Shown: positions 1-4,953 of the stretch, in pieces
Layout of the letters: each line of letters opens with the position of its first letter
Numbering within the stretch: the stretch's first letter is position 1
Assembly: GCA_900764225.1 (NCBI GenBank)
Contig: CAAFNG010000221.1
Coordinates: 1 to 5,031, forward strand
Length of the DNA: 5,031 nucleotides
Direction of reading: 5' to 3'
Origin: Lachnospiraceae bacterium
GTDB taxonomy: Bacteria; Bacillota; Clostridia; Lachnospirales; Lachnospiraceae
Notes under the pieces: generated by a model
Told to the model about the DNA's origin: nothing
Database searches by the model: none
The model's input: only the letters and a program-made list of their open reading frames with translations
Made by a program: the position numbers and the translations under genes

Positions 1-56
1 ACGGCATACGAGATTCCTCTACGTCTCGTGGGCTCGGAGATGTGTATAAGAGACAG
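1..56. other. Illumina Nextera adapter contamination (not biological)
   Basis: Bases 1-14 match the end of the Illumina P7 primer (ACGGCATACGAGAT). Bases 15-22 (TCCTCTAC) sit where the i7 index belongs and match, from memory, Nextera index N712. Bases 23-37 are the constant Nextera read-2 segment (GTCTCGTGGGCTCGG), and bases 38-56 are the 19-bp Tn5 mosaic end (AGATGTGTATAAGAGACAG). The order P7, index, linker, mosaic end is that of a sequencing library molecule, so native sequence starts at base 57. Translated on the minus strand it gives the well-known artefact peptide [10 protein letters not shown] fused to PstB. On the plus strand it gives [10 protein letters not shown], also an artefact. 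The segment should be trimmed. Confidence 0.99.
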
Positions 57-366
57 CATAGATGCTCATTGGGAACGGATTGGGCTTCTGGAATACCATA
101 CCCACACGTTTACGCAGAAGATTCACGTCCATATCTCCGTAAATATCTTCCCCGTCAAGCTCTACCTTTCCTGTGATGGTACAGCCTTCCACAAGGTCAT
201 TCATACGGTTTAAAGATTTCAGAAGTGTGGATTTACCGCAGCCGCTTGGTCCGATAAATGCTGTGATCTCCTTTTCCGGGATCTCCATATTGATTCCCTT
301 CAGGGCATGAAAGCTTCCGTAATGGAGATTCATATTATCAATTGAAATTTTTGATTTTTCACTCAT
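57..366 (-). CDS. pstB: Phosphate ABC transporter ATP-binding protein PstB, 3' end missing
   Basis: PstB is the cytoplasmic ATPase that powers the PstSCAB phosphate importer. Only the first 103 residues are native; members of the family have about 250. Visible parts are the Walker A P-loop GPSGCGKST (residues 39-47, Lys45) and the Q-loop in [13 protein letters not shown] (Gln93). The [11 protein letters not shown] string is very characteristic of PstB. The ABC signature, Walker B and H-loop would lie beyond the contig edge. Residues read after Tyr103 are adapter, and the stop in that frame at 19-21 is artificial. Base 57 gives G as the first base of codon 104, consistent with the Asp (GAY) usual after SIY. 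The ATG lies 9 bases after the pstA stop. The only Shine-Dalgarno-like sequence (AAAGGA) overlaps the pstA stop and is about 12 bases away, so translation is probably coupled to pstA. phoU would be expected next but is off the contig. Confidence 0.96.
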
Positions 367-375
367 GATCGATCA

Positions 376-1290
376 TTATCCTTTCGCAATTTTTCTGGCT
401 ACCAGACCGGACAGTCCGTTGATAACAAGTACAAATGCCAGAATGACTACAGCTGTTGCAGATGCCTGGTTTACATGAAGTCCCTCGCTGGAGAGCACAT
501 ACATGTGAAGAGCCAGTGTTCGTCCGGAGCCCATAAGGCTGTTCGGAACTGCTGCAACAGTACCGGAGGTATAAAGAAGGGCTGCTGTCTCACCTACCAC
601 ACGTCCGATTGCAAGGATCACACCTGCAAGGATTCCCGGAACTGCTGACGGAAGTACAATAGTAAAGATGGTACGGAGCTTTCCTGCTCCAAGTCCGAAG
701 CTGGCTTCACGGTAGGAATCCGGAACTGCTTTCAGTGCCTCCTCCGCGGTACGCATGATCAGCGGAAGTACCATGATCACCATGGTAAGGGCACCGGAAA
801 GAAGGGACATTCCCCAGTGCAGGGCTGTTACGAAGAACAGCATACCGAACAGACCATATACGATAGATGGAATACCGGAAAGTGTCTCTGCCGTGATACG
901 GATCAGATTTACGAAACGGCTGCCTTTTTTGGCATATTCTACAAGGAAGATCGCTGCAAAAATTCCTACCGGCGCTGCAATGGCAAGGGATACCAGGGTC
1001 ATGATCAGAGTATTGATCAGTGACGGAAGAAGGGAGACATTCTCCGATGTGTAGATCAGGCTGAACAGGCTTGCATTCAGGTAGGGGATACCTTTTACAA
1101 GCACATAGCCGATGAGGAAAAACAACAGTGCAAATGTAAGCACTGCTCCCAGCAGTGTGAGGAATGCCAGGATTCCTGCACCAGGATGGCTGATGTAGGA
1201 TTTCAGCTGGTCGCCGATGGAAAGTGTATTTCTTTTTTTCATATTTGTTTCTGCCGCAGGATCTGCGGTCGCTGTTACATTAGTTTGCAT
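376..1290 (-). CDS. pstA: Phosphate ABC transporter permease PstA
   Basis: One of the two inner-membrane subunits of the PstSCAB importer, pairing with PstC to form the phosphate path. It has 304 residues, normal for the family. After a polar N-terminus of about 38 residues, hydrophobic segments lie near 39-66, 89-118, 143-157, 163-180, 213-238 and 276-297, fitting six transmembrane helices. The cytoplasmic EAA loop that docks PstB is at about 194-220 (REASFGLGAGKLRTIF). GRVVGETA (229-236) holds the Arg/Glu pair corresponding to charged residues shown in E. coli PstA/PstC to matter for phosphate transport. The start ATG has a strong AGGAGG site at 1298-1303 with 7 bases of spacing. A later Met17 has no such site. 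The gene overlaps the end of pstC by 11 bases, typical of coupled translation. PstC and PstA are related; the downstream pstB and sequence type favour PstA here. Confidence 0.97.
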   Translation of the reverse strand: MQTNVTATADPAAETNMKKRNTLSIGDQLKSYISHPGAGILAFLTLLGAVLTFALLFFLIGYVLVKGIPYLNASLFSLIYTSENVSLLPSLINTLIMTLVSLAIAAPVGIFAAIFLVEYAKKGSRFVNLIRITAETLSGIPSIVYGLFGMLFFVTALHWGMSLLSGALTMVIMVLPLIMRTAEEALKAVPDSYREASFGLGAGKLRTIFTIVLPSAVPGILAGVILAIGRVVGETAALLYTSGTVAAVPNSLMGSGRTLALHMYVLSSEGLHVNQASATAVVILAFVLVINGLSGLVARKIAKG

Positions 1291-2137
1291 GTTCCGCCCT
1301 CCTGTTCAGAAGCGAAAGGCTTAAGTTGATGATCAGGATAAATACAAAGAGTACAACTCCTGTTGCAATCAGGGCCTCTCTGTGAAGTCCTGAAGCATAT
1401 CCCATCTCAGTTACGATATTTGCTGTCATGGTACGTACACCCTGAAGAAGTCCTTTTGGCATACGCGGCTGGTTTCCGGCTACCATGATAACGGCCATGG
1501 TCTCACCGATGGCACGGCCGATTCCCAGAACCACACCTGCCAGGATTCCGGATTTTGCTGCCGGAAGCATAACGAAGAAAATACTTCTTTCTTTTGTTGC
1601 ACCAAGCGCAAGAGAACCTTCATAGTAGCTCTCAGGAACGCTTCGGATCGCGGACTCTGTAACTCCGATGATGGTCGGAAGGATCATGATTCCAAGAAGG
1701 ATACATGCTGCCAGCATACTGCTTCCGGTTCCTCCGAAGATCTGGCGGATAAGGGGTACCAGGAGAACCAGGCCAAAGTAACCATATACGATCGATGGAA
1801 CGCCGGCCATCAGTTCAATACCGGATTTCAGCGGTTTATAGATTTTTTTCGGGCAATATCTTGCCATAAATACGGATGTAAAAAGTGCAATCGGCACTCC
1901 GATGATGATGGCTCCTGCTGTTACGTAGATACTTGCCACGATCATTGGCAGGATTCCGAATTTGTCGTTGGTTGGTCTCCACTCTGTTCCAAAGAGGAAT
2001 TTTAAGGGACCGATCTTTCCCATTGCTGGAAGTCCGTTCGCAAAAAGGAATACGCAGATGAGAAATACTGCGAGAACGGATGCACAGGCTGCAATAAGGA
2101 AGACGATCTTCATGACCTTTTCTCCTAAATGATTCAT
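1280..2137 (-). CDS. pstC: Phosphate ABC transporter permease PstC
   Basis: Membrane subunit partnering PstA in high-affinity phosphate import. With the start chosen here it has 285 residues. Hydrophobic segments near 10-35, 62-92, 112-132, 141-160, 190-220 and 254-278 fit six helices. The EAA loop that contacts PstB is at about 171-198 (YYEGSLALGATKERS), and RAIGETM (208-214) carries the conserved Arg and Glu known from E. coli PstC. The open frame extends to a TTG at 2216-2218, but that start has no ribosome binding site and the extra 27 residues do not look like PstC. The ATG at 2135-2137 has AAAGG at 2144-2148, 6 bases away, and gives the usual short cytoplasmic lead before helix 1. A third option, ATG at 2111-2113 (277 residues), also has AGGAG 8 bases upstream and cannot be excluded. 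The gene follows pstS after a 104-base gap containing a hairpin. Confidence 0.95.
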   Translation of the reverse strand: MNHLGEKVMKIVFLIAACASVLAVFLICVFLFANGLPAMGKIGPLKFLFGTEWRPTNDKFGILPMIVASIYVTAGAIIIGVPIALFTSVFMARYCPKKIYKPLKSGIELMAGVPSIVYGYFGLVLLVPLIRQIFGGTGSSMLAACILLGIMILPTIIGVTESAIRSVPESYYEGSLALGATKERSIFFVMLPAAKSGILAGVVLGIGRAIGETMAVIMVAGNQPRMPKGLLQGVRTMTANIVTEMGYASGLHREALIATGVVLFVFILIINLSLSLLNRRAEHAN

Positions 2138-2166
2138 AAAACACCTTTCTCTCTGATATGTAGCTC

Positions 2167-2201
2167 GAGCGGCTTTCCTGACTTTGTCATGATCGCCGCT
2201 C
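2167..2201 (-). other. Two-tier stem-loop between pstS and pstC
   Basis: A perfect 7-bp outer stem (GAGCGGC at 2167-2173 with GCCGCTC at 2195-2201) encloses a 5x5 internal loop and an inner 4-bp stem (TGAC 2179-2182 with GTCA 2186-2189). No T-run follows on the minus strand, so it is unlikely to be a full terminator. Hairpins between a binding-protein gene and its permease genes are known in other ABC operons to protect the upstream mRNA or reduce downstream expression. That role is inferred here, not shown. Confidence 0.6.
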
Positions 2202-2241
2202 TTTGTAAGATACTTCAATCAGTTTCGCAATTTCCGGGAGA

Positions 2242-3105
2242 TTATTTTGTAACGTCTTCCCAGTCTGTGATATCGCCTGTGAAGATGGATTTTACCTGGT
2301 CGCTGGAAAGCTCCTCAAGGTCATTTCCGTTGTTTACGATTACTGCGATACCATCTCTTGCGATTGCCTCGGAGCTGATGCCTTTATCTTTCTCCTCGTC
2401 TTTCAGATCACGGGATGCCATTCCGATATCACATACACCTTCTGCTGCGCTGTTGATTCCGGTTGTGGAGTCGCTGACCTGAACCTCTACTGTGATATCT
2501 TTGTTTGTTTTCTGATATGCTTCTGCAAGTTTCTCCATTACAGGTCCTACAGAAGAAGATCCCATAACAACTACTTTACCTTTTGCATCGCCTGCTTTGT
2601 ATGCGTCTGCTTTTTCGTCTACTTTGATGTAGCCTTCTTTTTCGATGATGTCCTGTCCGTCAGAACTCATGATGTAGTTGATGAAGTCCTGTGCTGCATC
2701 GCTGAGCTTGTCGCCTGTTACGATGTTGAACGGACGTGCTACCTTGTATGTATCATCTGCTACGTTTGCTGCTGTTGCCTCTGCTCCATCGATCTTTACA
2801 GCTTTTACTGTGTCGTTCAGGGAACCGAGGGATACATATCCGATGGAGTTCTCATCACCGGCTACTGTGGTAAGCATTACATCTGTGTTGTTTGTGATGC
2901 TTGCTTCCTGTGTTGTCATATCGACTTTCTCGCCGTCTTTTTCTTCTTCAATTCCGAACAGCTCTACGAATGCTCCACGTGTTCCGGATCCGTCCTCACG
3001 GGAAATTACGTCGATTGCTCCGGACGGTGCAGCCATTACTACTGTTCCCATTACTGTTGTTCCGATAAGTGCTGCTGTTAAGATACCTGCGATTCTTTTT
3101 TTCAT
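2242..3105 (-). CDS. pstS: Phosphate-binding protein PstS, circularly permuted domain order
   Basis: Extracellular phosphate receptor that delivers phosphate to PstC/PstA; 287 residues. Residues 1-25 look like a signal peptide (MKKR, hydrophobic core, likely cut after VMA at 23-25). There is no lipobox: the only Cys is Cys225 in the mature domain. The order of blocks is unusual. Residues 31-46 hold ISREDGSGTRGAF, the SGTR phosphate-binding loop normally found mid-protein. It is followed by IGYVSLGSLNDTVKAVKIDG (88-107), ARPF (123-126) and the usual C-terminal motif DGQDIIEKEGYI (149-160). Only then come the normally N-terminal motifs VMGSSSVGPVMEKLAEAY (180-197), DSTTG (212-216) and CDIGMASRDLKDEE (225-238), and the protein ends with VKSIFTGDITDWEDV, which usually leads into the SREDGSGT strand. 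All expected ligand loops are present, so it is probably functional. The start ATG has GAGGAG at 3115-3120, 9 bases away. It is first in the pst operon. Confidence 0.95.
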   Translation of the reverse strand: MKKRIAGILTAALIGTTVMGTVVMAAPSGAIDVISREDGSGTRGAFVELFGIEEEKDGEKVDMTTQEASITNNTDVMLTTVAGDENSIGYVSLGSLNDTVKAVKIDGAEATAANVADDTYKVARPFNIVTGDKLSDAAQDFINYIMSSDGQDIIEKEGYIKVDEKADAYKAGDAKGKVVVMGSSSVGPVMEKLAEAYQKTNKDITVEVQVSDSTTGINSAAEGVCDIGMASRDLKDEEKDKGISSEAIARDGIAVIVNNGNDLEELSSDQVKSIFTGDITDWEDVTK

Positions 3106-3166
3106 AATTTAATTCTCCTCTTTCTATATTCATTCGTTTTTTCTTACTGCCTTAAGTACAAGTGCT

Positions 3167-3195
3167 ATTATAGAAATGCTAGGTAAAATATAAAA
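3167..3195 (-). promoter_or_regulatory. Likely pst operon promoter
   Basis: On the minus strand there is a perfect -10 TATAAT (3167-3172), a 17-base spacer and a weak -35 TTTTAT (3190-3195). Transcription would start near 3160, leaving a leader of about 55 bases before pstS. A perfect -10 with a poor -35 is typical of promoters that need an activator, which agrees with the repeat just upstream. The rrf2 terminator lies immediately upstream, so the pst operon needs its own promoter here. Confidence 0.7.
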
Positions 3196-3205
3196 TCGCG
3201 GTTCT

Positions 3206-3222
3206 GTAAAATTTCAGTAAAA
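3206..3222 (-). promoter_or_regulatory. Candidate Pho box (PhoP/PhoB-type operator)
   Basis: Two identical TTTTAC hexamers on the minus strand (3217-3222 and 3206-3211) are spaced 11 bases start to start, one helical turn. This is the geometry of PhoP/PhoB direct repeats, such as the TTAACA-like repeats of Bacillus. They sit at about -62 and -51 relative to the predicted start. A further TTTTAC at 3183-3188 is not in exact phase. Assignment to PhoP is inferred from pattern, position and the pst context. Confidence 0.5.
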
Positions 3223-3223
3223 T

Positions 3224-3250
3224 AAAAAAGCTGCTCGCGCAGCTTTTTTT
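3224..3250 (-). terminator. Intrinsic terminator of the rrf2 gene
   Basis: A GC stem (GCTGC 3230-3234 with GCAGC 3239-3243) has a 4-base loop TCGC and is flanked by an A-run (3224-3229) and a T-run (3244-3250), which extend the pairing to 11 bp. Read on the minus strand the hairpin ends in TTTTTT and begins within the rrf2 stop codon, so it terminates rrf2 and insulates the pst operon. The symmetry means it could work in both directions, but no plus-strand gene ends here. Confidence 0.9.
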
Positions 3251-3683
3251 ATATCACGTATTCATCAGCTTTAACAGCCTGCCAGTTCATGAGGTCTTCC
3301 AGGGTAATGTTGTCTACTACACCTTTGATGGCATCGTCCAGTTTTTTCCAGAGGATCTGGGTGACGCAGTTCTCTTCGCGGTCACAGATGGCACCGTTGT
3401 CGTCCAGGCATTCCACAGGAGAAAGACTTCCCTCTGTGAGGCGAAGGATCATTCCGATCGTGTATTTATCCGGGGTCTGCTGCAGTGCGTAGCCTCCCTG
3501 CGGACCACGGACGCTGCGTACATAGCCTGCCTTATTCAGAATGGAAATGATCTGTTCCAGATATTTATCCGAAATCTCCTGACGTTTCGCAACATCCTTC
3601 AGGCGGATCGGCTTGCCTGTATAATTCGTAGCAAGATCCAGCATCAGACGCAGCGCATATCTTCCTCTTGTAGAAATCCTCAT
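3249..3683 (-). CDS. Rrf2-family transcriptional regulator, CymR/IscR-like
   Basis: A 144-residue DNA-binding regulator of the Rrf2 family. MRISTRGRYALRLMLDLA is the classic N-terminus. The winged helix-turn-helix spans about 26-68, ending in the wing VRSVRGPQGGYAL. Cys92, Cys100 and Cys106 (CX7CX5C) sit where IscR and NsrR carry Fe-S cysteines (IscR is CX5CX5C). There is no histidine anywhere in the protein, so the fourth ligand of E. coli IscR (His107) has no equivalent. The C-terminal half (LWKKLDDAIKGVVDNITLEDL) reads like CymR, the cysteine-metabolism repressor of Bacillus. The chain ends in EYVI, with a terminal Ile. It lies downstream of cysK in the same orientation but with its own likely promoter. 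The ATG has GGAGG at 3694-3698, 10 bases away. Family is certain; whether it senses cysteine (via CysK), Fe-S or redox is not decided, so no symbol is given. Confidence 0.95.
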   Translation of the reverse strand: MRISTRGRYALRLMLDLATNYTGKPIRLKDVAKRQEISDKYLEQIISILNKAGYVRSVRGPQGGYALQQTPDKYTIGMILRLTEGSLSPVECLDDNGAICDREENCVTQILWKKLDDAIKGVVDNITLEDLMNWQAVKADEYVI

Positions 3684-3711
3684 ATAATATTTACCTCCGA
3701 TAAAATTCTTG

Positions 3712-3774
3712 TTTATTCGTTTATATTAGTCATTATGCCATAATTCTTCCTATTGTTAATAGGTTTTATTCGTT
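3712..3774. repeat. Direct repeat TTTATTCGTT flanking the palindrome
   Basis: An exact 10-base repeat, TTTATTCGTT, occurs at 3712-3721 and 3765-3774, start to start 53 bases (about five helical turns), with the palindrome between them. A 7-base partial copy (ATTCGTT) lies at 3132-3138 in the pstS leader. The sequence is AT-rich, so chance is possible. Confidence 0.5.
3749..3763. promoter_or_regulatory. Palindrome in the rrf2 promoter region, candidate operator
   Basis: CCTATT-GTT-AATAGG is a perfect 6-bp inverted repeat with a 3-base centre. It overlaps the -35 of the nearer promoter candidate and lies just downstream of the start predicted from the farther one. Rrf2 dimers bind inverted repeats and often regulate their own genes, so an autoregulatory operator is plausible. 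No match to a specific published consensus is claimed. Confidence 0.4.
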
Positions 3775-3780
3775 ATACTT

Positions 3781-3809
3781 ATTATAGCGTAAAACAGCCC
3801 AGAATACAA
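3781..3809 (-). promoter_or_regulatory. Candidate promoter for the rrf2 gene
   Basis: On the minus strand, TTGTAT (3804-3809), a 17-base spacer and a perfect TATAAT (3781-3786). Transcription would start near 3774, giving a leader of about 90 bases that contains the palindrome at 3749-3763. A second, weaker candidate lies nearer the gene: TTAACA (3754-3759), a 16-base spacer and CATAAT (3732-3737). Either could serve rrf2. Confidence 0.6.
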
Positions 3810-3815
3810 TCAAAA

Positions 3816-3994
3816 CCAGCTTCAGGAAACTTACGTTTCACACATTTTTCCAGGAACAAAACCGGCGCTCCGGCAGCCTGCACAGACAGGCATTCAGAGC
3901 GCCGCAGATATTCCATCCGAAGCTGGCTTCGGGGCAAAAGAAGCCGCCTTCTGGAAAGGAACTGATACACCAGATATCCGGTACATCAGATTCC
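3816..3994 (-). other. Densely structured cysK-rrf2 intergenic region
   Basis: The stretch between cysK and rrf2 (3684-4005) holds no convincing gene but many inverted repeats. There is a 14-bp stem with one bulge and two G-T pairs (3958-3971 with 3980-3994), starting 11 bases after the cysK stop. A 5-bp hairpin (3939-3943 with 3948-3952) is followed on the minus strand by TTTG. CCGAAG/CTTCGG forms a tetraloop hairpin (3917-3932), then comes the large hairpin at 3863-3904 and GAAAC/GTTTC (3826-3839). CCAGCTTC at 3816-3823 can also pair with GAAGCTGG at 3919-3926, which would exclude the local hairpin there. All of it lies upstream of the rrf2 promoter candidate. I do not recognise a known riboswitch. 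It could be a cysK 3' UTR, a small RNA or a degenerate repeat element. Confidence 0.5.
3863..3904 (-). terminator. Strong two-tier hairpin after cysK, possible terminator
   Basis: A perfect 8-bp outer stem (CGGCGCTC 3863-3870 with GAGCGCCG 3897-3904), a symmetric 5x5 internal loop, and an inner 5-bp stem (GCCTG 3876-3880 with CAGGC 3887-3891) around a 6-base loop. On the minus strand it is followed by GTTTTGTT, an imperfect T-run, so it may end cysK transcription. It is about 100 bases past the cysK stop, which is far for a simple terminator, so a structured 3' UTR or small RNA is an alternative. Confidence 0.5.
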
Positions 3995-4005
3995 AACATG
4001 ATTTA

Positions 4006-4938
4006 TTATTTCGTGAACAGTGGTGTGGAGTAGTAACGGTCTCCGCTGTCCGGAAGAAGTGCTACGATCACTTTACCCTTGTTCTCCGGACGTTTCGCAA
4101 GCTGGATTGCTGCATAGAGAGCTGCTCCTGAAGAAATTCCTGTAAGGATTCCCTCTTTCTTGGTGAGAAGCTTGGATGTCTCAAATGCATCCTCATTCTC
4201 CACTGCGATGATCTCATCATAAACCTTGGTATCCAGTGTATCCGGAACAAAACCGGCACCGATACCCTGAATCTTATGCGGGCCTGCTTTTCCTTCGGAA
4301 AGTACAGGAGATGTAGCCGGCTCAACTGCTACGACCTTCACGTTCGGGTTCTGGCTCTTAAGGTACTCGCCTGTTCCTGTGATGGTTCCGCCTGTTCCAA
4401 CACCTGCAACAAAGATATCTACTTTACCGTCTGTATCATTCCAGATCTCCGGTCCTGTTGTTGCTGCATGTGCCTTCGGGTTAGCCGGGTTCTCAAACTG
4501 TCCAGGAATAAAGCTTCCAGGAATCTCTTTCGCAAGCTCTTCAGCCTTGGCGATCGCACCCTTCATTCCCTTGGCACCATCTGTAAGAACTACCTCTGCA
4601 CCGTATGCTTTCAGGATGTTTCTTCTCTCAACACTCATGGTCTCCGGCATGGTAAGAATTGTCTTATATCCCTTGGCAGCTGCAATTGCTGCAAGTCCGA
4701 TTCCTGTGTTACCGGATGTCGGCTCGATAATCGTTGCACCTGGTTTCAGAACACCTCTCTGCTCTGCATCCTCGATCATTGCTTTACCAATTCTGTCCTT
4801 AACGCTTCCTGCCGGGTTAAAATACTCAAGCTTGGCAAGAACAGTAGCCTCAAGACCTTCTGACTTCTCTACATTCTTAATCTCTACGAGTGGTGTGTTT
4901 CCGATCAGTTCCAGTGCACTTCCGTAAATTTTACCCAT
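4006..4938 (-). CDS. cysK: Cysteine synthase A (O-acetylserine sulfhydrylase)
   Basis: Cytoplasmic PLP enzyme that makes L-cysteine from O-acetylserine and sulfide, the last step of cysteine synthesis; 310 residues, standard length. The PLP lysine is Lys47 in NPAGSVKDR. The substrate loop is PTSGNTG (73-79), the phosphate-binding loop is GTGGT (181-185), and GISSG (267-271) supplies the serine contacting the pyridine ring. [10 protein letters not shown] (223-232) and the ending [13 protein letters not shown] are also typical of CysK. Cystathionine beta-synthase-like or CysM proteins are less likely given the complete CysK motif set. The start ATG has AAGGAGG at 4947-4953, 8 bases away. CysK proteins bind the C-terminal Ile of serine acetyltransferase, and in Bacillus CysK also partners the Rrf2 regulator CymR, so the Rrf2 gene downstream is a meaningful neighbour. 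No serine acetyltransferase gene lies in the window. Confidence 0.97.
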   Translation of the reverse strand: MGKIYGSALELIGNTPLVEIKNVEKSEGLEATVLAKLEYFNPAGSVKDRIGKAMIEDAEQRGVLKPGATIIEPTSGNTGIGLAAIAAAKGYKTILTMPETMSVERRNILKAYGAEVVLTDGAKGMKGAIAKAEELAKEIPGSFIPGQFENPANPKAHAATTGPEIWNDTDGKVDIFVAGVGTGGTITGTGEYLKSQNPNVKVVAVEPATSPVLSEGKAGPHKIQGIGAGFVPDTLDTKVYDEIIAVENEDAFETSKLLTKKEGILTGISSGAALYAAIQLAKRPENKGKVIVALLPDSGDRYYSTPLFTK

Positions 4939-4953
4939 GATGATATCCTCCTT

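Noticed and set aside
38..56. Tn5 mosaic end, possibly a real transposon end
   Set aside because: It is directly joined to the Nextera linker, an i7 index and P7 primer sequence, which is the structure of a sequencing library, not of an inserted transposon.
28..213. Plus-strand frame of 61 residues starting [10 protein letters not shown]
   Set aside because: Its start lies in adapter sequence and the rest is antisense to pstB.
1836..2144. Minus-strand frame of 102 residues within pstC
   Set aside because: Out-of-frame shadow of pstC rich in Arg/Ser, with no independent start signals.
2678..3112. Plus-strand frame of 144 residues opposite pstS
   Set aside because: Antisense shadow of pstS, low-complexity Ser/Thr/Val composition and no recognisable family.
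3753..3970. Two overlapping frames (70 residues plus strand, 62 residues minus strand) between cysK and rrf2
   Set aside because: Neither has a convincing ribosome binding site or protein-like composition, and both run through the inverted repeats; RNA or DNA structure explains the region better.
3684..4005. Known riboswitch or T-box leader
   Set aside because: No recognisable T-box, SAM or other sulfur-related riboswitch core was seen, and the hairpins lie upstream of the rrf2 promoter candidate rather than in its leader.
4276..4927. Long plus-strand frames (195 and 182 residues) opposite cysK
   Set aside because: They are antisense to a complete, motif-rich cysK and encode no recognisable domain; long antisense frames are a by-product of its codon use.
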